Positions 41,776-51,314 are shown, numbered from the stretch's first letter. The stretch: DNA of 58,589 bases from Lachnoclostridium sp. UBA7097 (GCA_002499945.1 DKYP01000186.1:1-58589); one strand, 5' to 3'. Notes: a model not told the origin generated them from the sequence alone. Numbers and translations are program-made.

Positions 41776-42103
41776 TTTCCTGCCATTCCTTTCTCTGGAT
41801 TTGGACTTTTAAATTTACATGTCCAAATGTTTTCTGATACTAATTCTTTTATATAAAAAATTCTATATCTTTTTTGCCAAACTTGCAAGTAATTTTTGCA
41901 ATTTTTTTCTATTTTTATCAAATTTTTTTTAATTTCCTGGAAGTTTATAAAATTACACAATAAAAACAGAACCCGGAAAAACATTTTATACTATTTATCA
42001 AACAGATTTTTACGTAATTATAAAAATCTTCAAATTTATTTAGTAATTTTTTTGTTCCAGGTTCTGTCCGTTATTCTTAATTTTTAAAGACCATAATATA
42101 ATT
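41776..42103 (-). other. 328-base intergenic region before the DUF6465-like gene
   Basis: Contains, on the minus strand, the promoter at 41860-41888 and a TTTGGAC/GTCCAAA hairpin within the leader (about 41802-41828). An AT-rich hairpin AGATTTTT/AAAAATCT lies at 42004-42029. A long-range repeat CAGAACC (about 42058) can pair with GGTTCTG (about 41968) ahead of TTTTTATT and may terminate the spoVA mRNA. No ORF with a ribosome site was seen. Confidence 0.45.
41860..41888 (-). promoter_or_regulatory. Promoter of the DUF6465-like gene
   Basis: TTGCAA at 41888-41883, 17-base spacer, and TAGAAT at 41865-41860. About 85 bases before the ATG; the leader contains a TTTGGAC/GTCCAAA hairpin. Confidence 0.5.
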
Positions 42104-42460
42104 TTATGATTTCATTTTTGGTTTAAATACAAGTGATGCAATATACCCCCACAAAAGTGCAGTTGAAATTCCTACAGCACTTGCTGTAAACCCTCCTTTA
42201 TAAAGGCCAATAAAACCTTCATTGTCTATAGCATCTTTTACACCTTTAAAAAGGGTATTGCCAAATCCAAGTAATGGTACAGTTGCACCACTTGCTGCCC
42301 ATTTCTCAAATGGCTCATAAAGACCAAGTGCACCAAGCAATGCACCTGTGCATACTAAGATTACCATTATCCTTCCTGGAAGAAGTTTTGTATTATCCAT
42401 TAAAATCTGTACAATAACACATATTGCACCACCTACTAAAAATGATAACACATAATTCAT
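42104..42460 (-). CDS. spoVAE: Stage V sporulation protein AE
   Basis: A 118-residue protein with three to four membrane helices: GGAICVIVQILMDNTKLLPG and RIMVILVCTGALLGALGLYE, then PLLGFGNTLFKGVKDAID and GLYKGGFTASAVGISTALLW. This is the short SpoVAE (AEb) form. SpoVA proteins form the inner spore-membrane channel for calcium-dipicolinate. A GGAGG site precedes the ATG. It lies 5 bases after spoVAD; the usual first partner, spoVAC, is missing. Confidence 0.92.
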   Translation of the reverse strand: MNYVLSFLVGGAICVIVQILMDNTKLLPGRIMVILVCTGALLGALGLYEPFEKWAASGATVPLLGFGNTLFKGVKDAIDNEGFIGLYKGGFTASAVGISTALLWGYIASLVFKPKMKS

Positions 42461-42465
42461 CTATA

Positions 42466-43542
42466 TCAGTTCCTCCTTTCAAGCAGTACCGCATGTGCAA
42501 TACCTGGCACGCTGTTTCCTTCATTAAAACTTACTTGTGACAGAAGTGCACCCGTAGGGACAAAAAGAACCCTTTTCCATTCCCCGCTTTCAAGCATTTT
42601 TAAAATATAGCCTGCAAACATAATTGCACTACAGCCACACCCGCTTCCGCCAGACTGTACATTCTGCTCTTCCCCATAGACTTCAATTCCACAGTCCATA
42701 TAATTTTCTGATATATCATATCCTTTTGCCCTTATTATATCAATTAATATATCTTTTCCAACAAGCCCTAAATCGCCTGTAATAATTTTATCATACTGTC
42801 CCGGACCCTGCCCAAAATCAATAAAATGCTGCACTATTGCATCCGCTGCCGCCGGTGCCATGCATGCCCCCATATTCATGCTGTCCTTTACCCCGTAGTC
42901 AACAATTTTGCCTGTTGTAATACCTGTAATATGGACTTTGTTCTTCTCTGCAAGCACCTTGTCCGGGAGTTTATGGCCAGGCCCGCCTGCTGCCTGGATA
43001 TTGCTTGCTGCTGATACAACCACAGCACCGCTTCCTGTAACTGTCCATGTAGCAGATTTATTACGCTGGTTTGCATAACCAAGAGGAAACCTGAACTGTT
43101 TCTCGGCACTTGCAAAATGGCTTGAAGTAATTGCAAGCACATTATCTGCAAAACCACCCTCTGCTATTATAGATGCAACAGCCAGTGATTCACCCATTGT
43201 AGAACATGCCCCATATACCCCGAACAAAGGCCTGTCCAGCTTCATAAGCCCAAAAGAAGATGCCATAAGCTGGCCAAGTAAATCACCTGCTACAATATAC
43301 CTCATATCTTCTGTCTTACAGCCCGCATTTTTTATTGCAAGTTCTGCTGCCCTCTCCTGCAGCCTCCCTTCTGCATCTTCCCAGCTGTCACCACCTGCCA
43401 TCGGGTCTTGCTCTATCTCATCAAAATACTGGCCATAAGGCCCATCCGCTTCCTTAGTCCCTGCAACAGATGCCGCACCACGTATAAACGGCGGATTGGC
43501 AAATCTTATGCTTTGTTTCCCTAATTGTTTATTCTCTGCCAT
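42466..43542 (-). CDS. spoVAD: Stage V sporulation protein AD
   Basis: A soluble 358-residue thiolase-fold protein that binds dipicolinic acid and works with membrane SpoVA proteins. It starts MAENKQLGKQSIRFANPPFI with GGAGGG upstream. The thiolase-like GACSTMGESLAVASIIAEGG, ITSSHFASAEKQFRFPLGY and the glycine-rich QSGGSGCGCSAIMFAGYILK are typical. Length slightly exceeds Bacillus SpoVAD (about 338). It normally follows spoVAC; upstream here is a divergent secreted-protein gene. Confidence 0.93.
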   Translation of the reverse strand: MAENKQLGKQSIRFANPPFIRGAASVAGTKEADGPYGQYFDEIEQDPMAGGDSWEDAEGRLQERAAELAIKNAGCKTEDMRYIVAGDLLGQLMASSFGLMKLDRPLFGVYGACSTMGESLAVASIIAEGGFADNVLAITSSHFASAEKQFRFPLGYANQRNKSATWTVTGSGAVVVSAASNIQAAGGPGHKLPDKVLAEKNKVHITGITTGKIVDYGVKDSMNMGACMAPAAADAIVQHFIDFGQGPGQYDKIITGDLGLVGKDILIDIIRAKGYDISENYMDCGIEVYGEEQNVQSGGSGCGCSAIMFAGYILKMLESGEWKRVLFVPTGALLSQVSFNEGNSVPGIAHAVLLERRN

Positions 43543-43747
43543 AATTCCCTCCAGATATAAATTTAAACTTATAATTATATTCCCAGTTTTTTAAAATTAC
43601 TATACATAATGGCAAATAGAAAACTTTGGTTATTTTATAATTAAACTTTTCTTAATAAAACTGGTATTGCAGATATGGATTTTTTTAGCTATACTGTATT
43701 ATAGTAGTGATTGTAAAGAGAACCACAATATAAGGAGAATACAGATT

Positions 43748-44854
43748 ATGGTAAAATATATAAATTTTAAAAAAGAAAAAATTATCTTGAAACTTGCTGC
43801 TTCTGCCACTCTTTTTTCAATATGCACAAGTTTATTCCTTCCTGCCACATATGTTTCACAGGCAGCAGTTTCTTCAAACCAATATACAGTAACTCCTGCT
43901 ACCGGCAGTTCAATTACTGGTTTTGATGATATAGAGGAAAGCCAGATTGTCAACCTTGCTTTAAACTATTCTGTACGCAGGATTATATATGGCTCATGCA
44001 CATATCTTACAGATATTGAAGCATTTGATGCAAATGGTGTAACTATTGAACCCGGCGAAGCAGAATGGCGTTCCAGTGACGAGTCTGTTGCAACAGTTAA
44101 GTATGGCACTGTTTTTATAAATGGCACCGGCACTACTATTATCAGTGTTATATACGATGGAAATGTTGCTTCCATGGAACTGCAGGTCGTAAAACCTAAA
44201 GTATCTATTAATAAAGAAGAATTAGAGGACAGGATGGTGGGTGACAAATGCACAGACTGGTACACTTCCACTGAAGATGTTAAAGTAACTGTCAAATCAG
44301 GTAATAAAAAAGTGGTTAAAGCCAATGATGATGGCAGCCTTAAAGTACGTGCACTTGGCAAGTCTGTTATTACAGTTAAGGCAAAGAACGGGAATACTGC
44401 CAAATATACAATGAATATTAAGAAACGCCATCTTTATATGAATGATGATGAAATTATAAGCCTGGATAAATACATCAAACATATTAAAAACTACCAGGAT
44501 GCAGTATGGACAGTGCAGGACCCGTCAGGTTTACAGATTTCCAAAGAAGGTTATATAAAGCCTTTAAAATGTGGGAAGTTTTCTATTAATACTAATTTAA
44601 ATGGAAAGAAATATAAAATAAATATACGTATTACCAATTATGAATTAATGAAAGGGCTTGCAATGGATGCACTGAAAGATACCCTGCGTTATCCTGCTTC
44701 TGTTTCCATTAACAATATTGTACATGACGGGCGCAGCATAACGATTGATTACAGCTCCATGAATAAATATGGTGGTTATGACAGGGATAAGTTTATTATG
44801 GAAGTAAATATGAAAGGGGAATATAAATACGAAACAGTAAGTATATATAATTAA
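43748..44854 (+). CDS. Secreted protein with bacterial Ig-like (BIG2) domains
   Basis: A 368-residue surface or secreted protein. A signal peptide occupies about 1-40 (KLAASATLFSICTSLF then PATYVSQAA). The frame opens further upstream, but AAGGAG plus ATG 43748 give this N-terminus. Two BIG2-like repeats follow: VTIEPGEAEWRSSDESVATV...GTTIISVIYDGN and KKVVKANDDGSLKVRALGKS...ITVKAKNGN. The C-terminal 110 residues (MKGLAMDALKDTLRYPASVS) form an unassigned domain. The role is probably adhesive or wall-associated; no anchor was seen. Confidence 0.75.
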   Translation: MVKYINFKKEKIILKLAASATLFSICTSLFLPATYVSQAAVSSNQYTVTPATGSSITGFDDIEESQIVNLALNYSVRRIIYGSCTYLTDIEAFDANGVTIEPGEAEWRSSDESVATVKYGTVFINGTGTTIISVIYDGNVASMELQVVKPKVSINKEELEDRMVGDKCTDWYTSTEDVKVTVKSGNKKVVKANDDGSLKVRALGKSVITVKAKNGNTAKYTMNIKKRHLYMNDDEIISLDKYIKHIKNYQDAVWTVQDPSGLQISKEGYIKPLKCGKFSINTNLNGKKYKINIRITNYELMKGLAMDALKDTLRYPASVSINNIVHDGRSITIDYSSMNKYGGYDRDKFIMEVNMKGEYKYETVSIYN

Positions 44855-44884
44855 CTTAAAGCATAAATATATAAACAAAACAAA

Positions 44885-44922
44885 AAATGTGTAAGGGCCT
44901 GTTTAAAGGCTTTTACACATTT
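44885..44922 (+). terminator. Terminator between the Ig-like gene and the DUF885 gene
   Basis: AAATGTGTAA with GGGCC pairs with GGC and TTTTACACATTT (44885-44899 and 44908-44922), followed by CTT. Confidence 0.55.
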
Positions 44923-44953
44923 CTTAAAACCAGTTATATTTTGGAGATTATTT

Positions 44954-46771
44954 ATGAATAATTTTATAAAGAAAGCCAGGGTTATTATTGTTCTGTTATG
45001 CATAATATTTCTTGGCATATTTGTTTTTAACCAAAATAATTTTAATTTTTTTAAATCTTTACCAACAATAAAACATTCTGATGACAACCGTTCCCCTGAA
45101 GAAACACAGAAAGATTTTGATGAATTTATTAATTCTGTCTTTATTGAAGAAGTATCAGATGACAGCATTACATTGAACTATTCAGTTAAAAACAAACAAC
45201 AGTACGGGCTTGCCGGGATTACGCCAACATTAGGTGAAACCAGCCTTGAAAGCATGAAAGACAGCCTTTTTATATCTGAAAACCGTCTTGCCTCAATGGA
45301 AAGTTTTAACTATGATAATCTTACAAGTGAACAGCAGCTTATCTATGATATACTATATACTATGTTAAAACAAAACCTTGAGTCCTCTGGTATACTGGAA
45401 TATTCCGAATGCCTTGGCCCTGTTTCAGGCATACAGGCACAGCTTCCAGTCCTTCTTGCAGAATTTAACTTTTATGAAAAAGATGATATTGATACATATA
45501 TTGAACTGCTGCGCCTTGTGCCTGCATATTTTGAAAGTATAATTGAATTTGAAAAAGAAAAATCTTCAAATGGGTTGTTTATGGGTGATACAACTGTACA
45601 GGCAATTATAAGCCAGTGCAATGAATTTATAGAAACCAATGACGAAAATTATCTTATAACAGTATTTAATAGTAAAATTAAAAAATTCCAGGGATTAACT
45701 GAAGAAGAAATTGCTTCCTATATAAACAGTAATTCAAAAGCCGTCACAGAATGTGTAATCCCTGCCTATAAAAATCTTGTAAATGCACTTGTAAAACTTA
45801 AAGGCACTGGCAAAAATGATAACGGGCTGTGTGGTTTTAAAAAGGGCAAAGAATATTACGAATATCTTGTTAAGGCAAAAACAGGCTCATACAGAAGCAT
45901 AACAGAAATAGACAGGATGCTTTCCAATGCCCTCTCAGGCTCACAACAGCAAATGGCAAAAATAATGACCGCGACACCAGATGTATATTATAAAGCGCAG
46001 GAACTTGAATATCCTTACAAAGAACCTGAAAAAGCAATAGGGTATTTAAAAACGGCAATTAATAAAGACTTCCCTGCACTTGGAGATGATATTACCTGTG
46101 AGATAAAATATGTTGACAAATCACTTGAAGAACATTTAAGCCCTGCATTCTATCTTACACCAGCAATTGATGCATATAAAGAAAATGTAATATATCTTAA
46201 TAAAAATGAAAAATATGATTTAAGTGAGGCATTTTCCACAATAGCACATGAAAGTTACCCCGGGCATTTATACCAGAACTGCTACTTCCAGTCACTAAAC
46301 CCTGCACCCATAAGAAGTGTAATTAACTGCGGCGGTTATTCAGAAGGCTGGGCAACATATGCAGAACTGTACAGTTACAGCATTGCCGGAATAGATAAAG
46401 ATGTTGCAAACCTTATGGTGCAAAATACAATCGCAACATTATGTGTATATGGCAAAGCAGATGTCGGTGTTAATTATATGGGCTGGGATTTTAAAAAATT
46501 ACAGGAATTTCTTTCTGATTATGGTTTCAGCAAAAGCCAGAGCCGTATGGTATTTGATTCAGTTGTGGCAGAACCAGCCGATTACCTGCAATATACATTA
46601 GGATACCTTGAAATAGAAGAATTAAAAAAAGAAGCACAGAATAAACTTGGTGATAAATTCAAACTAAAAGATTTCCACCAGTTCCTTTTATCAACCGGGA
46701 CAGCACCATTTTCTGTTATTGAAGATTATCTTGGCAAATGGATAGAAGAAATGCAAAATGATACAATATAG
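44954..46771 (+). CDS. DUF885-family membrane-anchored protein
   Basis: 605 residues with one N-terminal membrane helix (about 8-26) and a large extracytoplasmic domain. It carries the DUF885 signature TIAHESYPGHLYQNCYFQSL (about 430) and NCGGYSEGWATYAELYSYS (about 460). HESYPGH and the downstream EGWATY Glu resemble a zinc gluzincin site, so a metallopeptidase activity is inferred, not shown. GGAG precedes the ATG. It lies after a terminator and may be the first gene of the surface-acylation cluster or independent. Confidence 0.8.
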   Translation: MNNFIKKARVIIVLLCIIFLGIFVFNQNNFNFFKSLPTIKHSDDNRSPEETQKDFDEFINSVFIEEVSDDSITLNYSVKNKQQYGLAGITPTLGETSLESMKDSLFISENRLASMESFNYDNLTSEQQLIYDILYTMLKQNLESSGILEYSECLGPVSGIQAQLPVLLAEFNFYEKDDIDTYIELLRLVPAYFESIIEFEKEKSSNGLFMGDTTVQAIISQCNEFIETNDENYLITVFNSKIKKFQGLTEEEIASYINSNSKAVTECVIPAYKNLVNALVKLKGTGKNDNGLCGFKKGKEYYEYLVKAKTGSYRSITEIDRMLSNALSGSQQQMAKIMTATPDVYYKAQELEYPYKEPEKAIGYLKTAINKDFPALGDDITCEIKYVDKSLEEHLSPAFYLTPAIDAYKENVIYLNKNEKYDLSEAFSTIAHESYPGHLYQNCYFQSLNPAPIRSVINCGGYSEGWATYAELYSYSIAGIDKDVANLMVQNTIATLCVYGKADVGVNYMGWDFKKLQEFLSDYGFSKSQSRMVFDSVVAEPADYLQYTLGYLEIEELKKEAQNKLGDKFKLKDFHQFLLSTGTAPFSVIEDYLGKWIEEMQNDTI

Positions 46772-46858
46772 ATATTGATTTATAAAACCAGAAACCTTAT
46801 AATATAAAATTGTATATCATAGTTATGTAACAATAATAAAAGACAGGAGCTATTACAT

Positions 46859-47446
46859 ATGGATAAATATGGCAACAAAACAAATAAAACTAATGGGCGC
46901 TTTATTATTTTAATTATAATGCTGTTTATTATTGCTGCTATTATAGTATGGGCAGCTATACAATCCGTAACGGGTGTTAATACCCCTGCACCTGCTACAG
47001 GTAATAATGCTGCCACAACCCCTGTAAATACACCTGGCAGTACAGACAGTACACAGCAATCCCTGCAGGTTGATATGGATAAACTTGGCAAAGATATTTT
47101 ATCAAAAGTAAAGTTTGAAACAGAATTACAACAGATAGATAAAACAGTTGCTGAGGGTCTGCTTAAAGTTTCTGATGGTTCCAAACTGCAATTATATATG
47201 GGAAATGGCAATTATTCTGATGAATTAATACTTATTACTGCCAAAGACAAAAAAAGCGCAGAAGCTGACCAGGAAACAGCTGTACAATACCTTAAAGATA
47301 TGAGGAAATCATTTGAAGCATATATACCTGAACAGGCAAAAAAGATTTCAGATGCATTTAATATGCGCAGCGGGTGTTATGTGGTTGTATGTGTAACAAA
47401 TGATATTGATACTGCCAAAGAAGTTATTCTGAAAGCTTTTGAATAG
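46859..47446 (+). CDS. DUF4358-domain membrane protein
   Basis: 195 residues: one N-terminal helix (RFIILIIMLFIIAAIIVWAA, about 14-33), a Pro/Thr-rich linker, then an extracytoplasmic domain. That domain contains DELILITAKDKKSAEADQET and ends YVVVCVTNDIDTAKEVI, which I recognise as DUF4358. Function unknown; the family is recurrent beside DHHW and MBOAT genes in Clostridia. It lies 9 bases before the first DHHW gene, so they are co-transcribed. Its own promoter is probably in the 87 bases before it, where TATAAT-like sequences are abundant. Confidence 0.75.
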   Translation: MDKYGNKTNKTNGRFIILIIMLFIIAAIIVWAAIQSVTGVNTPAPATGNNAATTPVNTPGSTDSTQQSLQVDMDKLGKDILSKVKFETELQQIDKTVAEGLLKVSDGSKLQLYMGNGNYSDELILITAKDKKSAEADQETAVQYLKDMRKSFEAYIPEQAKKISDAFNMRSGCYVVVCVTNDIDTAKEVILKAFE

Positions 47447-47455
47447 GGGATTATT

Positions 47456-48610
47456 ATGAAAACCAGATATACAGCCAGTATATTACCAATATTTCTTTTG
47501 TATTGCATTGCACTTCATGGATGTGGCTTAAAAGAAGATAAAGAACCATCAAAAGGTGAAATTATAATATCTGATGAACTTAAAGACGGAAACAATACAG
47601 AAGATAACCCTGGAAAAGATAATATAAATATAATAAGGCTTCAAGATGAAGACGGGAATACTGGTGAAAATACAGATTTTAAAGAAATATATTCAGACGG
47701 GGAAATTACTTCATTCCCATCTGGTGTTGTAATTACTGGTAATTCTGCATATGAGCAATACACTTATGTAGATGGCATTGCCCTAAAATATACAGACACA
47801 ATAAATAATATAGCAGACAGCCTTAAAGGCATGTCAGATGTATATAGTATCGTTATACCAACAAGTATAGGCATAACTTTTCCTGATAATAAAAAAAATA
47901 TGGAAGGTTCATCCAGCCAAAAAAAGGCACTGAAAAAAATTGCTTCAAAAATGTCTGGCAATGTCCGGTTTGTACCATTATACAATACCATGATGAGCCA
48001 CAGGAAAGAATATATTTACTTCAGGACTGACCACCACTGGACTGCCAAAGGCGCTTACTATGCATATGACGCCTTCTGCAAAGCCAGAAAAATTATGCCA
48101 GTTAAAATTAAAGACTTTAAAAAAGTTTCATTTGGCACTTTTACTGGTTCATTTTATAAAGATACAAATGGAAATACTGCACTTAAAAAAGATACCCTTT
48201 ATGCATATTACCCTGCCAGTTATGAAAATGGCAGTATATCACTTAATTATACCAACAAAGACGGGGTACAGGTAAAGGGAAGTTTAATAGAAGATGCCAC
48301 AAACTATGGTGAAAGCCTGAAATATCTTGCATTTATAGATGGTGATAACCCGTATACAGTTATTGAAAATAATTCACTAAAAGATAATTCCTCATGTATT
48401 GTAGTTAAAGAATCTTTTGGCAATGCCTTAATACCATTTCTTGTAAACCATTACCAGAAGATTTATGTTATTGACTACAGATACTGGGACGGAAATATTA
48501 TAAAACTTGCAGAAGAAAAAAAAGCTGGTGATGTAATTATTGTTAATAATATTTCAATGACAAGAAATTCTTACCAGGTTGGTAAAATGGCATTATTGGC
48601 GGAGGATTAA
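47456..48610 (+). CDS. DHHW-family lipoprotein (AlgJ/AlgX-like), first copy
   Basis: 384 residues. Signal sequence with lipobox LHGC (Cys 23) indicates a lipoprotein on the outer membrane face. It has YFRTDHHWTAKGAYY (DHHW motif, Asp 192, His 193) and KESFGNALIPF (Ser 320), the Asp-His and Ser positions of SGNH-like acetyl-transferring proteins such as AlgJ/AlgX. About 65 acidic, Asn-rich residues follow the lipobox. The inferred role is to accept acyl groups delivered by the MBOAT protein and move them to a surface polymer. The MBOAT gene starts 1 base after its stop. Confidence 0.82.
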   Translation: MKTRYTASILPIFLLYCIALHGCGLKEDKEPSKGEIIISDELKDGNNTEDNPGKDNINIIRLQDEDGNTGENTDFKEIYSDGEITSFPSGVVITGNSAYEQYTYVDGIALKYTDTINNIADSLKGMSDVYSIVIPTSIGITFPDNKKNMEGSSSQKKALKKIASKMSGNVRFVPLYNTMMSHRKEYIYFRTDHHWTAKGAYYAYDAFCKARKIMPVKIKDFKKVSFGTFTGSFYKDTNGNTALKKDTLYAYYPASYENGSISLNYTNKDGVQVKGSLIEDATNYGESLKYLAFIDGDNPYTVIENNSLKDNSSCIVVKESFGNALIPFLVNHYQKIYVIDYRYWDGNIIKLAEEKKAGDVIIVNNISMTRNSYQVGKMALLAED

Positions 48611-48611
48611 A

Positions 48612-50030
48612 ATGGTATTCAGTAGTATAATTTTTTTATGTGTATTTATGCCAATAGTGTTTATTGCATACTATCTGTGCCCTGCAAAAGTAAGAAACCT
48701 TTTCCTTCTTCTGGCAAGCCTTTTTTTCTATGCATGGGGAGAACCAGTCTATATACTGGTAATGCTTTTTTCAACAGTTTTTAATTATTTTGCCGGCAGG
48801 CTGGTTATGATGTTTAAAGAAAAACTTATGCCAGTTAAGGCTAAAACCACATTTATAATTTCAATTATTATAGATACCAGTATACTTTTCTTTTTTAAAT
48901 ATACAGGATTTTTTATACAAATTATAAATAGTACAGGATTTAGCCAAATCCCCCTTATTAATATTGCACTTCCAATAGGGATTTCCTTCTACACTTTCCA
49001 GACTATGTCATACATAGCTGATGTGTATACGGGCAATGCAAAAGCACAAAAAAATATAATAAACTTTGCAATGTATGTGTGCATGTTCCCGCAGCTTATA
49101 GCAGGACCGGTTGTAAGATACGGGCAGATTGAAAAAGAAATATATTCAAGGAAACTTTCAAGTGAAAATACAGCACTTGGGTTCCAGAAATTTATAACAG
49201 GGCTTGGTAAAAAAGTTATATTTGCCAACCAGGCAGGCGCACTTTGGGAAGAAATATCAACAGTTACAGCATCTGGCAACAGCGTATTGCTTGCATGGCT
49301 TGGTGCAATAGCCTATACATTCCAGATATACTTTGACTTCTCGGGTTATTCAGATATGGCTGCCGGGATGGGGCAGATGCTTGGCTTCCACTTTCCAGCG
49401 AACTTTAACTATCCATACCAGTCAAAAAGCATTACAGAATTTTGGAGAAGATGGCATATCTCACTTAGTACATGGTTTAAAGAATATGTCTACATACCAC
49501 TTGGCGGAAGCAGGAAAGGATTTTTAAGACAGACCCTGAACCTGTTTATAGTATGGACACTTACAGGATTATGGCACGGCGCAGCATGGAACTTCGTAAT
49601 ATGGGGCATATATTTCTTTATAATTTTATTTATAGAAAAATGTTTTTTATTAAAACTCCTGGATAAAATACCTAAAATATTATGCCATTTATATGCAATG
49701 TTTTTTATTATCTGCGGCTGGATAATATTTGCATGTGAAGATTTAAATTCACTTGGCAGTTACTTAAAAACAATGGCAGGAGCCGGTGTGCCGCTTATTA
49801 ATAATTATGCCATGTACAAGCTTTATACAAATATTTTGCTATTATTAATAATGGCTGTATGTTCAACAAAACTTCCAGTATATGTGCTTGGTAAATTAGC
49901 TGGCAGGTTAAAATTAAATGAAATAGCCGGGTTCTGGATTAGGGCAGTATTTACATTTATTATATTAATAACCAGCATGGCACTTCTTATAAGCGGGAGT
50001 TATAACCCATTTTTATATTTCAGGTTTTAA
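48612..50030 (+). CDS. MBOAT-family O-acyltransferase
   Basis: A 472-residue polytopic membrane protein, homologous to AlgI, PatA and DltB, that moves acyl groups from cytoplasmic donors across the membrane. ATG 48612 is preceded by GGAGG, and an upstream frame start is less likely. Motifs are PIGISFYTFQTMSYIADVY, PQLIAGPVVRYGQIEKEI, ITEFWRRWHISLSTWFKEYV and TLTGLWHGAAWNFVIWG (both catalytic-region His). Between the two DHHW genes, with 1 and 13 bases of spacing, it is clearly part of one operon. Confidence 0.93.
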   Translation: MVFSSIIFLCVFMPIVFIAYYLCPAKVRNLFLLLASLFFYAWGEPVYILVMLFSTVFNYFAGRLVMMFKEKLMPVKAKTTFIISIIIDTSILFFFKYTGFFIQIINSTGFSQIPLINIALPIGISFYTFQTMSYIADVYTGNAKAQKNIINFAMYVCMFPQLIAGPVVRYGQIEKEIYSRKLSSENTALGFQKFITGLGKKVIFANQAGALWEEISTVTASGNSVLLAWLGAIAYTFQIYFDFSGYSDMAAGMGQMLGFHFPANFNYPYQSKSITEFWRRWHISLSTWFKEYVYIPLGGSRKGFLRQTLNLFIVWTLTGLWHGAAWNFVIWGIYFFIILFIEKCFLLKLLDKIPKILCHLYAMFFIICGWIIFACEDLNSLGSYLKTMAGAGVPLINNYAMYKLYTNILLLLIMAVCSTKLPVYVLGKLAGRLKLNEIAGFWIRAVFTFIILITSMALLISGSYNPFLYFRF

Positions 50031-50043
50031 AATGGAGAGCATT

Positions 50044-51177
50044 ATGAAAAAATCATATAAAATATATTCTGCTATAATGTTTTTAATGCTTTTTATCCCT
50101 GGCATACTTGTACTTATAATGCCAGGGCGTGATTTCTCTGCCAATGAAAACAGATATTTAGATAAGCTTCCTGAAATAAACGCCCAGGAAATATTTTCAG
50201 GGGAATTACAGGAAAAAGTTTCAGATGCTTTTAACGACCAGTTTATTGTACGTGACTTTATGATGGGGCTGTCTACATCTTTTAAGAAAACAATTGGTTT
50301 TAAAGATATTGGTGGTGTATATCTTGCTAAAGATAAATATTATATTGAAAAAATTACAGATAATGACATAAAAAAAGACCAGTTTGTACAAAACCTTATG
50401 CATTTAAGCTACTTTGCAGAAAAACAAAAAGCAGAAGTTTACACAATGCTTGTACCTTCCCCCGGAACTGCCCTTAATGGTAAACTGCCAGCCTTTGCAC
50501 CTTTTTATAACCCGGATTCTGTTTATAATACTGTAAATACAATTCTTGGAAAGCAGGGTATTATTGATTTACGTGAGGTTCTTGGAAAATCCAGTAATAA
50601 AAATAATAATGGAAACCTTTATTTTAAAACTGACCACCACTGGACACTACAGGTTGCATACGCTGCATATAATGAATACTGCAAAACAGCTGGATTAAAA
50701 CCACAAGATTATAATTCATTTAACCCTGTAAAGGTTAGTGGCAATTTCTATGGCACACTCTATTCAAAAGTAATTGACTTTACAGCAGAACCAGATAGTA
50801 TTTACGCAATACAGACAAGCCAGACAGACAATGCAGAACTGGACTGCGATGGCAAAAAACGCACAGGTATATACGACAAAGAATACCTGGATAAAAAAGA
50901 TAAATACGCTTACTTTTTCGGTGGTAATTATGGCAGGGTGGATATCAAAACAGGCAAAAATGCAGGGCTGGAACTTCTTGTATTAAAAGACTCCTACGCC
51001 AACAGCTTCGTCCCGTTCCTGCTTAAAGACTACTCACAAATAACAATGATTGACGCAAGGTATTATAATAATTCTATAATAGATATTACTTCATCCGGCA
51101 ATTATGACCATATACTTATCCTTTATGAAATAAATAATTTCGCAGGGGAGAAAAATATATATAAGTTTATAAAATAA
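50044..51177 (+). CDS. DHHW-family protein (AlgJ/AlgX-like), second copy
   Basis: 378 residues from ATG 50044 (MKKSYKIYSAIMFLMLFIPG). The ATG at 50032 lacks a ribosome site, whereas GGAG lies 6 bases before this one. One N-terminal helix acts as an anchor or signal. The typical ENRYLDKLPEINAQEIFSGE and FNDQFIVRDFMM region leads to YFKTDHHWTLQVAYAAY and LKDSYANSFVPFL (Ser of the triad). It differs from the first copy in having the long N-terminal module. The pair may act as partners, as AlgJ and AlgX do. Confidence 0.84.
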   Translation: MKKSYKIYSAIMFLMLFIPGILVLIMPGRDFSANENRYLDKLPEINAQEIFSGELQEKVSDAFNDQFIVRDFMMGLSTSFKKTIGFKDIGGVYLAKDKYYIEKITDNDIKKDQFVQNLMHLSYFAEKQKAEVYTMLVPSPGTALNGKLPAFAPFYNPDSVYNTVNTILGKQGIIDLREVLGKSSNKNNNGNLYFKTDHHWTLQVAYAAYNEYCKTAGLKPQDYNSFNPVKVSGNFYGTLYSKVIDFTAEPDSIYAIQTSQTDNAELDCDGKKRTGIYDKEYLDKKDKYAYFFGGNYGRVDIKTGKNAGLELLVLKDSYANSFVPFLLKDYSQITMIDARYYNNSIIDITSSGNYDHILILYEINNFAGEKNIYKFIK

Positions 51178-51284
51178 AACGTTACTTTGCCTTCATAGGA
51201 ATAAAAAGTTCTAAAACATATATAACAAATTAAAAGAAGGTTTGCCAATCCCGGACTAACACCTCTGGAAAAGGAAACAATTCC

Positions 51285-51314
51285 ATAAAGCAGCAGTAAA
51301 TACTGCTGCTTTAT
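51285..51314. terminator. 14-bp hairpin between DHHW and Uma2 genes
   Basis: ATAAAGCAGCAGTA (51285-51298) and TACTGCTGCTTTAT (51301-51314) form a perfect stem with a 2-base loop. It overlaps the stop of the minus-strand gene at 51311. No T-tract on either side, so termination is probably partial. Confidence 0.5.
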
